51,207 bases of DNA, taken from IMG/VR virus record IMGVR_UViG_3300034062_007872, positions 1 to 51,207 of that record; one strand, 5' to 3'. A model generated the notes under the pieces. That model did no database searches. It was not told the DNA's origin and worked only from the letters and a program-made list of their open reading frames with translations. This DNA is from a virus. Of the stretch, positions 13,853 to 19,932 are shown piece after piece (the stretch's first letter is position 1; each line of letters begins with the position of its first letter). Position numbers and translations under genes: made by a program.

Positions 13853-14191
13853 ATGCTTGGCATTAATTATTATGAGATCCTTCGGTCCGATGCAATAGAT
13901 CCAAAAACACCAGTAGAAGAACTAGAGAAACTGGCGAACAGTGAATTTTATAATATCCGGTATTATGTTGCACAAAACCCTAATGTTACAGTAGAGATTC
14001 TGGAAAAATTGAGTAAAGATTATTGGCAAGTTGTTTATGCTGTTGCGTCAAATCCCACTGTAACTGACGAAATCCTAAGGAAATTAGTTCAACATAATAA
14101 TTCTATTGTTCGTAAGAAAGCGGCCGAACATCCTAATGCCTCAGAGATAACAAAAAGACTTTATCTTATGACAATTGCTAGAGTGTCATAA
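13853..14191 (+). CDS. LRV-repeat protein, paralogue 6 (most diverged)
   Basis: 112 residues: N-cap MLGINYYEILRSDAI, three repeats (TPVEELEKLANSEFYNIRYYVAQ; TVEILEKLSKDYWQVVYAVAS; TDEILRKLVQHNNSIVRKKAAE) and C-cap HPNASEITKRLYLMT. The repeats are not near-identical at DNA level, so this copy is older or under different selection. Its promoter region (AGACCTACCTAATTCTGTTTAAGAT, 13807-13831) resembles the one at 7491-7515. Confidence 0.75.
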   Translation: MLGINYYEILRSDAIDPKTPVEELEKLANSEFYNIRYYVAQNPNVTVEILEKLSKDYWQVVYAVASNPTVTDEILRKLVQHNNSIVRKKAAEHPNASEITKRLYLMTIARVS

Positions 14192-14292
14192 GGTAGGTTG
14201 ACTTTTTGAGATAAAGGGTCTAGGATCGGTTTGTCGGTTTGATGAATATGTTCTAGTTTAATTAGATACTAATAAGGAAATAAAAGTAGATT

Positions 14293-14328
14293 ATAACCCT
14301 ACGGGTTATGTTTTCCCTACGGGAAAAC
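14293..14328. terminator. Two adjacent hairpins sharing a CCCTACGGG core
   Basis: ATAACCC-TAC-GGGTTAT (14293-14309) and GTTTTCCC-TAC-GGGAAAAC (14310-14328) are perfect stems with the same three-base loop. They are placed after the LRV gene and before the operator array; a terminator role is likely but T-runs are short. Confidence 0.5.
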
Positions 14329-14361
14329 TAATTAGGTTTTTATAATAATTGGTATAATTTT

Positions 14362-14495
14362 ATTGCGTTACCAATTAGTTAATTGCGTTACTAATTGGTT
14401 AATTGAGTTACCAGTTAATTTTATAAAAACCTAATATAATTGCGTTACTAATTAAATTAACTGGTAACTCAATTAAATTAACTGGTAACTCAATT
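14362..14495. promoter_or_regulatory. Operator-like array in front of the RHH gene
   Basis: Direct copies of ATTGCGTTACCAATTAG-type sequence start at 14362, 14382, 14402 and 14439. Two inverted copies (TTAACTGGTAACTCAATT) lie at 14457-14474 and 14478-14495, spaced about 20-21 bases. AATTAGGTTTTTATAA (14331-14346) and its exact complement at 14419-14434 enclose the first three. The last copy touches the ATG of the RHH gene. Confidence 0.75.
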
Positions 14496-14717
14496 ATGGA
14501 TTATAATAAATCACAAAAAGGTCAAAAAGGATTCATAAAAAAGTATAAAAGTCTAGGAGAATTAAAACAGATAAGAGTACCAGTATCATTAGAATCTGAT
14601 ATTAAGACAATTTTAGAACTACTTGAAACTATAGCCAGGAGAGAAAATAGTATGGTAAGAGTAAATAAAATTGTAAGTAAAATAATAACCGGATTAAATG
14701 ATATTGCTAACGAGTAA
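14496..14717 (+). CDS. Ribbon-helix-helix DNA-binding protein
   Basis: 73 residues: a basic N-terminal arm (KSQKGQKGFIKKYK), a strand KQIRVPVS, helix A (LESDIKTILELLETIARRE) and helix B (VNKIVSKIITGLNDIANE). This is the layout of CopG/Arc/ParG-type repressors, which bind tandem repeats as dimers. The gene directly follows six copies of a repeat, so autoregulation is very likely. It is A+T-rich compared with its neighbours, pointing to separate origin. It could be the DNA-binding half of a partition or plasmid-like control module, but no ParA is in the window. Confidence 0.65.
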   Translation: MDYNKSQKGQKGFIKKYKSLGELKQIRVPVSLESDIKTILELLETIARRENSMVRVNKIVSKIITGLNDIANE

Positions 14718-14732
14718 TTATATTATTATAAG

Positions 14733-14895
14733 TACGCAGGGTCAGTGACCTATTTTTTGTAATGAAGGATCTCGCCTCTAATTAGATTTTAGTTCAGACT
14801 TTCAAGGTGGTTTCTTTCAACTGAGTTTATTCTAGCATGTTTTTATGGGATTTGGTATTAGTGTTGCTTATCTGTCACATAAAAGTTCTTTATCG
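14733..14895 (+). ncRNA. Conserved intergenic element, copy 1
   Basis: Its 3' half is nearly the same as copy 2 (GTTGCTTATCTGTCACATAAAA, then TTATCGTTTAATGG); its 5' half is diverged, with GGTCAGTGACC in place of GGATAAGTG. The segment TTAGATTTTAGTTC...ACTTTCAAGG is shared only with copy 2. It ends 8 bases before the -35 of the promoter for the next gene. Confidence 0.5.
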
Positions 14896-14903
14896 TTTAA
14901 TGG

Positions 14904-14932
14904 TTGACCAGTCGGACTAAATCGGTTATTGT
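14904..14932 (+). promoter_or_regulatory. sigma70-type promoter
   Basis: TTGACC (14904-14909), 17 bases, TATTGT (14927-14932). The gene starts 27 bases after the -10. Confidence 0.65.
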
Positions 14933-14958
14933 TTGGAAGTCGTTAAGGGATTGCTCCC

Positions 14959-15630
14959 ATGACCCAGGTTTCGCTTACTCTGGTTTCGGGAAACGGTAAG
15001 ACTGGACCTATTCCAGTTTCCACAAGTGAGCGGGCTACGTGTCCTGTAACCTGCCCATTTTATGATAAAGGTTGTTATGCTAAGTATGGGCCGCAAAATA
15101 TTCACTGGAATAAAGTCTCCAGGGCTGAACGTGGTTTTGATTGGCAGGAGTTTGTTAAGCAAATTGCGCGGCTCCCTAAAAATCAATTGTGGCGTCACAA
15201 TGCGTCGGGTGATTTACCCCATAATGAAGGAAACATTGATTATATCAAATTGCGTAAACTAATCGACGGAAATAAAGGTCGTCGTGGTTTCACTTACACT
15301 CATCACGTATTGAATGAGCACAATCGTATCTGTATTGAGAATGCAAATTATCGTGGATTTACGATCAATGCTTCTACTGAATCGGTGGAAGTTGCTGATA
15401 AAGTAATGACCGAGCACGGTATTCCTGCCGTTGCCGTTGTTCCTTCTGACAAGACGGATAGATTTTATAAGACAGAATCAGGTAGGAAAGTTATCACCTG
15501 CCCTGCAACAATTCATGATAACGTAAATTGTGCTACTTGTGGTCTTTGTGCTAACGCTGACCGTGAGTTTATTATTGCTTTTCCTGCTCATGGTGTAGCA
15601 AAGAAAACAGTAAATGGGATTGTGGGGTGA
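14959..15630 (+). CDS. Cysteine-rich phage protein (DUF7227/GP88-like)
   Basis: 223 residues. N-terminus SLTLVSGNGKTGPIPVSTSE, then the Cys motif TCPVTCPFYDKGCYAKYGPQN. The middle has RHNASGDLPH and INASTES, and a C-terminal Cys cluster reads CPATIHDNVNCATCGLC. Proteins with the opening SxGNxKxG...C...CxxxCYA are frequent in phages (DUF7227, GP88) and look like metal or iron-sulfur proteins, some related to radical-SAM folds. The seven visible Cys support metal binding. Activity unknown. It is a single-gene unit. Confidence 0.65.
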   Translation: MTQVSLTLVSGNGKTGPIPVSTSERATCPVTCPFYDKGCYAKYGPQNIHWNKVSRAERGFDWQEFVKQIARLPKNQLWRHNASGDLPHNEGNIDYIKLRKLIDGNKGRRGFTYTHHVLNEHNRICIENANYRGFTINASTESVEVADKVMTEHGIPAVAVVPSDKTDRFYKTESGRKVITCPATIHDNVNCATCGLCANADREFIIAFPAHGVAKKTVNGIVG

Positions 15631-15642
15631 CAGTATAAAAAC

Positions 15643-15698
15643 CGGCACAAGGGGATCATAATTGGTCCCCATCTTACCCTATAATGTAAAGGTCAACC
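15643..15698 (+). promoter_or_regulatory. GGCACAA box, hairpin and promoter module
   Basis: CGGCACAA (15643-15650), hairpin GGGGATC (15651-15657) / GGTCCCC (15664-15670), TATAAT (15680-15685), GGTCAACC (15691-15698). Box to -10 distance is again 37 bases. Confidence 0.6.
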
Positions 15699-15710
15699 GG
15701 ATTCTCTCCC

Positions 15711-15860
15711 ATGGCACAATTTAAGATCGCCAAACTGAATAATGAAAACCAGTGGGACATTTTGGAAGTTTTCAATACTTATGATGAGGCGGATGATAAG
15801 TTAGATTTTTATACCGATAAGTTTCCTTTTGCGTATGTAGATATTATTGAACCAGTCTGA
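15711..15860 (+). CDS. Small unknown protein (49 residues)
   Basis: MAQFKIAKLNNENQWDILEV then FNTYDEADDKLDFYTDKFPFAYVDIIEPV. The layout, a strand, a helix starting T-Y-D-E-A, and a last strand YVDIIE, is common in tiny phage proteins. It stands between a recognisable promoter module and a perfect terminator, which makes it a complete single-gene unit. Confidence 0.65.
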   Translation: MAQFKIAKLNNENQWDILEVFNTYDEADDKLDFYTDKFPFAYVDIIEPV

Positions 15861-15867
15861 TAATTGT

Positions 15868-15896
15868 CCCTGGGTTTCTTATACCCAGGGTTTTTT
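15868..15896 (+). terminator. Intrinsic terminator
   Basis: CCCTGGGT (15868-15875), 7-base loop TTCTTAT, ACCCAGGG (15883-15890), then six T. Two degenerate relatives (18619, 19222) share the loop. Confidence 0.9.
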
Positions 15897-15919
15897 AGTT
15901 TTTTATAGTATTATTAACT

Positions 15920-16080
15920 TGCAGGATAAGTTTCCCGTTTTATGTCATCACGCCCTTGCGTTAGTTAGATTTTGGTTCAAACTTTCAAGGTTTTTCTCCC
16001 TTGGTATGAACATAGTCTAGCAGGTTTTTATGGGATTTGGTATTAGGGTTGCTTATCTGTCACATAAAATCCTCTTATCG
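15920..16080 (+). ncRNA. Conserved intergenic element, copy 2
   Basis: GATAAG (15925-15930) can pair with CTTATC at 16052-16057 or 16074-16079. TTTTATGT (15938-15945) is the exact complement of ACATAAAA (16062-16069). With the first CTTATC the two helices interlock as a pseudoknot; with the second they nest. A hairpin ACGC-CCTT-GCGT (15950-15961) occupies the position where copies 3-5 have GCGG/CCGC. Confidence 0.55.
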
Positions 16081-16088
16081 TTTAATGG

Positions 16089-16117
16089 TTGCAGTGGGGT
16101 GATGGATCTGTTATTGT
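16089..16117 (+). promoter_or_regulatory. sigma70-type promoter
   Basis: TTGCAG (16089-16094), 17 bases, TATTGT (16112-16117), then GGGAGTCAACC. Gene start 26 bases after the -10. Confidence 0.6.
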
Positions 16118-16142
16118 ATGGGAGTCAACCGGCCACCAGATC

Positions 16143-16811
16143 ATGAAAAAGTATTCTCTGGTTATTAAAGAGCACGAAGAATACGGCGGACTAGGTATAG
16201 TTGTAGATACTGGTCGTGATTATTTTGAGCCAGGAATAGATGGGCTAGTTGTTGCCCATGACATTTTAGAGCATACAGTAAAGCCACATAAGTGTGGTTA
16301 TACTGATGAGCTTATGGCGATTGGTGGTTATATTGCCGGAAGGGTTCAGGTTGGATATAATTCTCGTGATTATAGATCAGCCTCGATTGATAATGTAAGT
16401 AGTGATATTCAGTCTTTACTTATTGCCTCATTATATGGTGATGATTATGATTTTATAAAAATTGATAAGTGTAAATCATACTTGCAAGATCAGTGGATTA
16501 TGGATAAACTCAGAAAAAATGTAAAGGAAGGCATAATCGAGGCCTTGGATGAATGGTCTGATGGTGAATATGGTGAGAAAGAATTGGCCGATTATGATAT
16601 TGATTCCATCGTTGGATGGATCTGCAAAGGTTATCAGATGTTTAAGAAAAGATTTTCTAATATGTATTCTTATGATCATTTGTTTACATCTATTCGTAAG
16701 GCGGCAGATAATTTCCTTAGTAATGGAATTGAGGGACAAACTGCTACGTTACATGTTGATTTTTCTTCATGTAACGTATACATAAGAGGCGAAGATGACT
16801 GGGATTATTAA
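16143..16811 (+). CDS. Unknown protein
   Basis: 222 residues from ATG 16143. An in-frame TTG at 16089 is rejected because it is the -35 of the promoter. N-terminus MKKYSLVIKEHEEYGGLGI, followed by GVVAHDILEH-like text (LVVAHDILEHTVKP) that is strongly conserved-looking around His-Asp and His. It then has GGYIAGRVQVGY, and a helical, acidic second half ending in a strand-rich VDFSSCNVYIRGEDDW. No family recognised with confidence. Confidence 0.65.
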   Translation: MKKYSLVIKEHEEYGGLGIVVDTGRDYFEPGIDGLVVAHDILEHTVKPHKCGYTDELMAIGGYIAGRVQVGYNSRDYRSASIDNVSSDIQSLLIASLYGDDYDFIKIDKCKSYLQDQWIMDKLRKNVKEGIIEALDEWSDGEYGEKELADYDIDSIVGWICKGYQMFKKRFSNMYSYDHLFTSIRKAADNFLSNGIEGQTATLHVDFSSCNVYIRGEDDWDY

Positions 16812-16831
16812 ACAATAGACAGTTCAACAAC

Positions 16832-16887
16832 TGGCACAAGGGGATCCTAACCGGTCCCCATTTCACCCTATACTAAGCAAGTCAACC
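16832..16887 (+). promoter_or_regulatory. TGGCACAA box, hairpin and promoter module
   Basis: TGGCACAA (16832-16839), hairpin GGGGATC (16840-16846) / GGTCCCC (16853-16859), TATACT (16869-16874), AGTCAACC (16880-16887). Box to -10 distance 37 bases. Confidence 0.65.
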
Positions 16888-16898
16888 AGACACCAATC

Positions 16899-17150
16899 AT
16901 GCAAACCACCATCCACCACACTGATAACGAAGGATCCACCCCGGTTTGGATCACTCGGTTTTCACAATCCGATTGTGATGAGTATAATGAGGCCGAAGGA
17001 TTGCGTGAAACATCTGGTGATACTTTGTATGAGCCAGGTTACTATTGGGCCGTTTGTTTTCCTGGTTGTATGCCAGACTCTGACTTTCATGGTCCATTTG
17101 TGTCAGAATCTGAGGCCGAATCTGATGCTAATGAGACACTGAATTACTGA
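16899..17150 (+). CDS. Small acidic unknown phage protein
   Basis: 83 residues: VWITRFSQSDCDEYNEA, then PGYYWAVCFPGCMPDSDFHGPF and a final helix VSESEAESDANETL. The YYWxxCFPGCxPDxDxxGPFxxxxEAxxDA pattern is a recurrent phage and plasmid family of unknown function. The C-terminal EAxxDA helix marks where tandem fields of small phage proteins usually end, so the gene looks complete. Confidence 0.7.
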   Translation: MQTTIHHTDNEGSTPVWITRFSQSDCDEYNEAEGLRETSGDTLYEPGYYWAVCFPGCMPDSDFHGPFVSESEAESDANETLNY

Positions 17151-17160
17151 CAATTCGTAT

Positions 17161-17190
17161 AAAAGAGTTAGTTAATTCTAACTCTTTTTT
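17161..17190 (+). terminator. Intrinsic terminator
   Basis: AAAAGAGTTAG (17161-17171) and CTAACTCTTTT (17178-17188) form an 11 bp perfect stem ending in a T-run. Confidence 0.9.
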
Positions 17191-17214
17191 GTTGTTTATT
17201 ATAGTATTATTAAA

Positions 17215-17345
17215 GTGCAGGATAAGTGTCTCGTTTTATGTTATTGCGGCCCTCCGCTTCTTTTCTTTTGTTGAATACAGTCTACCATAGCCCACGGAGA
17301 TTTGAGATTAGTGTTGCTTATCTGTTACATAAAATTGTCTTATCG
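17215..17345 (+). ncRNA. Conserved intergenic element, copy 3
   Basis: Most typical copy. GATAAG (17221-17226), TTTTATGT (17234-17241), hairpin GCGG-CCCT-CCGC (17246-17257), pyrimidine tract TTCTTTTCTTTTGTTG, CTTATC (17317-17322), ACATAAAA (17327-17334), second CTTATCG (17339-17345). Preceded by a possible promoter TATAGTATTATTAA (17202-17215). Confidence 0.6.
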
Positions 17346-17353
17346 TTAAATGC

Positions 17354-17382
17354 TTGACCTGTCCGGGTGATCCATGTATTCT
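17354..17382 (+). promoter_or_regulatory. sigma70-type promoter
   Basis: TTGACC (17354-17359), 17 bases, TATTCT (17377-17382). It lies directly behind element copy 3. Confidence 0.65.
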
Positions 17383-17406
17383 ATGGAAGTCGTCATGGAT
17401 CACCCC

Positions 17407-17928
17407 ATGTCCCCTGATTTCTCTAATCTTTCCCCCGATCAACTGGCCGCTCTTATTGAGCTTCTCCAGAATCAGAAAAATGTAACTGAGGAAAAAGTTA
17501 ATTTTTCTACTGAAGTAGAAAAAGTTAGGGTAGAACGGATCAATGAACAGCTGAACAAAATTGAGTATAAACTCTCATTTTATGAGAGTGTTAATGCAGC
17601 GTTTGAAGTTGCATTAACCCAAGTAACAAATAACGCGGAAGAATCCCGTTGGATTGTATCCAAGCTGGATCTTTGCCGCCAGATCCAAGACTTTAGGCAT
17701 TTCACTAAGGTTTATCGTAAGTATGCGAAAACCGATATTAAGTTTGAGGAAATGCTCAAATGTTTGGCTGCCGTGTATAGGTTGAAGCTGAATAATTATA
17801 ATAGTGTCGTTGGTAAGTATCGGGACCGGGCTATTGTTCGGCGGGAGATTCGCTGTCCTTATTGTGGAGAAATGGCCAAAAAGTTGGTCGAGTTTCTTGC
17901 AATCCGTGGCATTAAGTGGGAGGATTGA
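17407..17928 (+). CDS. Unknown helical protein with C-terminal CPYC motif
   Basis: 173 residues. The start at 17407 is chosen because upstream in-frame ATGs (17374, 17395) lie in or right behind the promoter, and 17407 keeps the 24-27 base distance from -10 to start of the sister units. N-terminus MSPDFSNLSPDQLAALIELLQ, a long coiled coil (FSTEVEKVRVERINEQLNKI), and a C-terminal CPYCGEMAKKLVEFLA that could hold one half of a zinc site. No family recognised. Confidence 0.65.
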   Translation: MSPDFSNLSPDQLAALIELLQNQKNVTEEKVNFSTEVEKVRVERINEQLNKIEYKLSFYESVNAAFEVALTQVTNNAEESRWIVSKLDLCRQIQDFRHFTKVYRKYAKTDIKFEEMLKCLAAVYRLKLNNYNSVVGKYRDRAIVRREIRCPYCGEMAKKLVEFLAIRGIKWED

Positions 17929-17944
17929 TTATAGAAATTATACA

Positions 17945-17970
17945 GGGGAGGTTATACCTCTCCCTTTTTT
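17945..17970 (+). terminator. Intrinsic terminator
   Basis: GGGGAGGT (17945-17952) pairs with ACCTCTCCC (17956-17964) with one bulge; a six-T run follows. Confidence 0.75.
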
Positions 17971-17993
17971 ATTGTTTATAGTTTATTACAAAA

Positions 17994-18136
17994 GTGCAGG
18001 ATAAGTGTCCAGTTTTATATTATTGCGGCCCTCCGCTTCTTTTCTTTTGTTGTTTATAGCATAGCACCAGTGAACCATAGTGTCAAGGGAATTTAGATAA
18101 GTGTATTTTATCAGACCCATAAGCACGGCTGATCGT
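17994..18136 (+). ncRNA. Conserved intergenic element, copy 4
   Basis: The 5' half is near-identical to copy 3 (GTGCAGGATAAGTGTCC, GTTTTATATTATTGC, hairpin GCGG-CCCT-CCGC at 18025-18036, pyrimidine tract). The 3' half is diverged: GATAAGTGTATTTTATC and GATCGTTAAAGC take the place of the CTTATC segments. Confidence 0.5.
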
Positions 18137-18158
18137 TAAAGCTCGCCAGTGGCATCCA

Positions 18159-18184
18159 AACCTGCTACAATTAACGAGTCAACC
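18159..18184 (+). promoter_or_regulatory. Extended -10 promoter of the AbrB-like gene
   Basis: TGC-TACAAT (18163-18171) followed by AGTCAACC (18177-18184); TCGCCA 17 bases upstream of the hexamer is a weak -35. Confidence 0.6.
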
Positions 18185-18199
18185 AAGGGAACGCCTCCC

Positions 18200-18601
18200 A
18201 TGACCAAGATCACCGGCCAGGCTCTGCTTCAGCACCGCACCAATTGTCTCGCGCAAGGTATGACAGCGGGTGAGATTGTGCGCTCCGCTGGTTACATTGG
18301 CCAGCGTAAGGATGGCAGCGAGCGGCTACAATTCACCGAGTATTATGAGAATGTTCTCATTGCCAAAGGTGAAATGTTCCGCATTAAAATAGACGTTGCG
18401 GAGTTTACTCCCCAGGGTCTGCAGCCAGTGTGGGGATATTCGTTCACTACATGTAACAAAAACCACCAGAGTATTGCCCGTAAAGTGCGGGAACTGACGC
18501 AACTTACCAATGTTAAATGTAATCGAACTGTCAAAGATGGGGTGATTCGTTTACAGCCCAAGGGAACGAATGAGATAATCGCTTATACTTTACCTGCATG
18601 A
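18200..18601 (+). CDS. Cyanobacterial AbrB-like (cyAbrB) regulator
   Basis: 133 residues from ATG 18200; an earlier in-frame ATG at 18149 lies upstream of the promoter -10. The first 60 residues follow the cyAbrB pattern: ITGQALLQHRTNCL, EIVRSAGYIGQRKDGSERLQF, TEYYENVLIAKG. That is TGxALL, then EIVRxxGY, then a KDGxERLxFTxYYExxLxAKG run. cyAbrB proteins are cyanobacterial transcription regulators of carbon/nitrogen balance, and related short versions occur in cyanophages. The second half is strand-rich and unknown. The best single clue in the window to a cyanobacterial host. Confidence 0.7.
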   Translation: MTKITGQALLQHRTNCLAQGMTAGEIVRSAGYIGQRKDGSERLQFTEYYENVLIAKGEMFRIKIDVAEFTPQGLQPVWGYSFTTCNKNHQSIARKVRELTQLTNVKCNRTVKDGVIRLQPKGTNEIIAYTLPA

Positions 18602-18703
18602 GTTAGTAACAATCAGTGGCCCTGGAGTTCTTATACCTGGGGTCACAACGATTTAGTATAAAATTAAACCGTATTTTTTCGTTATTTTTTATATCGTATA
18701 AAA

Positions 18704-18850
18704 GTGCAGGATAAGTTTCCCGTTTTATGTTATTGCGGCCTTCCGCTCGTTTTCTTTTGTTGTTTATAGTATAGGACACGTTGGCTCATCAGACTGTATC
18801 CTGTGATACCAGATCAGCAACGCTTATCAGTCGGCTTTAGGCTCGCAGGA
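18704..18850 (+). ncRNA. Conserved intergenic element, copy 5
   Basis: The 5' half matches copies 3 and 4, with hairpin GCGG-CCTT-CCGC (18735-18746). The 3' half is different: GTATC-CTGT-GATAC hairpin near 18796 and CTTATC at 18823-18828, which still complements GATAAG at 18710-18715. A degenerate terminator (CCTGGAGTTCTTATACCTGG, from 18620) lies upstream. Confidence 0.5.
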
Positions 18851-18902
18851 TGGGTCCTGATGCTGTAGGATATGGGAGCAGTCAACCAAAGGGAGCAATC
18901 CT

Positions 18903-19208
18903 ATGGCCAGCCTCACAATCAAGACCAATAACCGCTCACGCCACCTATTCTATGCTTGCGAGGTTTCCTACACTGAAAGGGAGCAATTCCGCAAAGAGTT
19001 TGACTGGATGAGTGAGGAAGAGTACCATCGGGCGATGTTCTTTAAGTACCGGGGAGAGTATTATGCTCTGGCCCAATTCATCAGATGTGAGGGTGATCTA
19101 CTTGCCAAAGGTTGGCAGGGTCAACTAGGCGAAACTGCCTGGAGTTCGCTGTTAGTTAAGATCGTTGATTCTCACCAGTCCGTTATAGTTGGGCGGGCCT
19201 ACTGCTGA
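18903..19208 (+). CDS. Unknown protein with FKYRGEYYAL motif
   Basis: 101 residues. EVSYTEREQFRKEFDWMSEEEY, then FFKYRGEYYALAQFIRCEGDLLAKGWQGQLGETAWSSLLVKIV. The F-x-Y-R-G-x-Y-Y-x-L-x-x-F strand followed by a GW-x-G loop recurs in small proteins of cyanobacteria and their phages; function unknown. Preceded by GGGAGCAGTCAACC and GGGAGCAATCCT, which contain good ribosome-binding sequence. Confidence 0.65.
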   Translation: MASLTIKTNNRSRHLFYACEVSYTEREQFRKEFDWMSEEEYHRAMFFKYRGEYYALAQFIRCEGDLLAKGWQGQLGETAWSSLLVKIVDSHQSVIVGRAYC

Positions 19209-19221
19209 TGTAACTAACCAG

Positions 19222-19246
19222 CCCTGGGTTTCTTATACCTGGGGTC
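19222..19246 (+). terminator. Probable terminator
   Basis: CCCTGGGT-TTCTTAT-ACCTGGGG, related to the perfect terminator at 15868 with one mismatch, followed by a T-rich stretch. Confidence 0.6.
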
Positions 19247-19277
19247 TTTCTTTATTCTTTATATTTTATTATTTTAT

Positions 19278-19425
19278 GGCAGATTAAGTGTCTTGTTTTA
19301 TATCATTGCGCCGCCCGCGCTCCCCTTGATTGCTGAAGCAATCCTAGAACGGATCAGGCCAGCCGACTGTATCGGGCGATACCAAACGGCCAATCCGAAC
19401 GATCAGCAGGGCTTATGAGACGGAT
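19278..19425 (+). ncRNA. Conserved intergenic element, copy 6
   Basis: Starts GGCAGATTAAGTGTCTTGTTTTATATCATTGC. The hairpin is GCGC-CGCCC-GCGC (19308-19320), a compensated change from GCGG/CCGC. It has the same GTATC-N4-GATAC hairpin (near 19368) as copy 5 and is more G+C-rich than the others. Confidence 0.45.
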
Positions 19426-19506
19426 CCTGGAAACGGTATCGGTTGCTACAGAATGGTGAGCCGAAACGTGGGATTATATAAGGGTCAAAGCAACGGAGCC
19501 AATCCG

Positions 19507-19872
19507 ATGACAACTGCCACCCCCCGATCCATGGCCGACCTTACCGCCGAACAAGTCGCGCCGAACTGGCAGAGCCACTCTCACCGTGACGCTGACCGTA
19601 ACAGCGACTACCGATCAACTTTAGTAGATTTTGCCTGCGTTATTGGCAATAAAGAATTATTGCAAGTTGCCAATAATGCTCTAGCAAACATCAAGTCTAT
19701 TGATGCCCAGATAGACTCGGAGCGTATTGCTTGCTCTGATTATAGGCGACAGTTCGTGAAAACATATAATTATTGCCGGGAATTATTGATTACTCGTAAG
19801 TGTCAGAAACGTTACCGGGGTGAGCTATTGGAACTGCTGGACTTTATCTCTGGCGTTAGAAACAACGACTGA
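19507..19872 (+). CDS. Unknown helical protein
   Basis: 121 residues from ATG 19507. An in-frame ATG at 19453 is rejected because it lies before a probable -10 (TATATA, 19475-19480) with GGGTCAAA behind it. N-terminus MTTATPRSMADLTAEQVAPNW, then His/Asp/Arg-rich HSHRDADRNSDYR, then helices ending in RYRGELLELLDFISGV. No family recognised. Confidence 0.6.
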   Translation: MTTATPRSMADLTAEQVAPNWQSHSHRDADRNSDYRSTLVDFACVIGNKELLQVANNALANIKSIDAQIDSERIACSDYRRQFVKTYNYCRELLITRKCQKRYRGELLELLDFISGVRNND

Positions 19873-19932
19873 TCAATCGTCCTGGCCCACGACATTAAAC
19901 TGGGCCAAACTTCCCACCTTTTCTTTAGAACA

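Noticed and set aside
14733-14895. Glutamine riboswitch or other known cyanophage riboswitch
   Set aside because: The conserved CGTTCA and GGACGGAAGTAGG-type bases are absent, and the element lies before, not after, the promoter.
16089-16142. N-terminal extension from a TTG start
   Set aside because: The TTG is the -35 hexamer of a well-spaced promoter; transcription would start behind it.
17374-17406. Upstream ATG starts for the 17407 gene
   Set aside because: They fall in the -10 region or directly at the transcript start; sister units start 26-27 bases after the -10.
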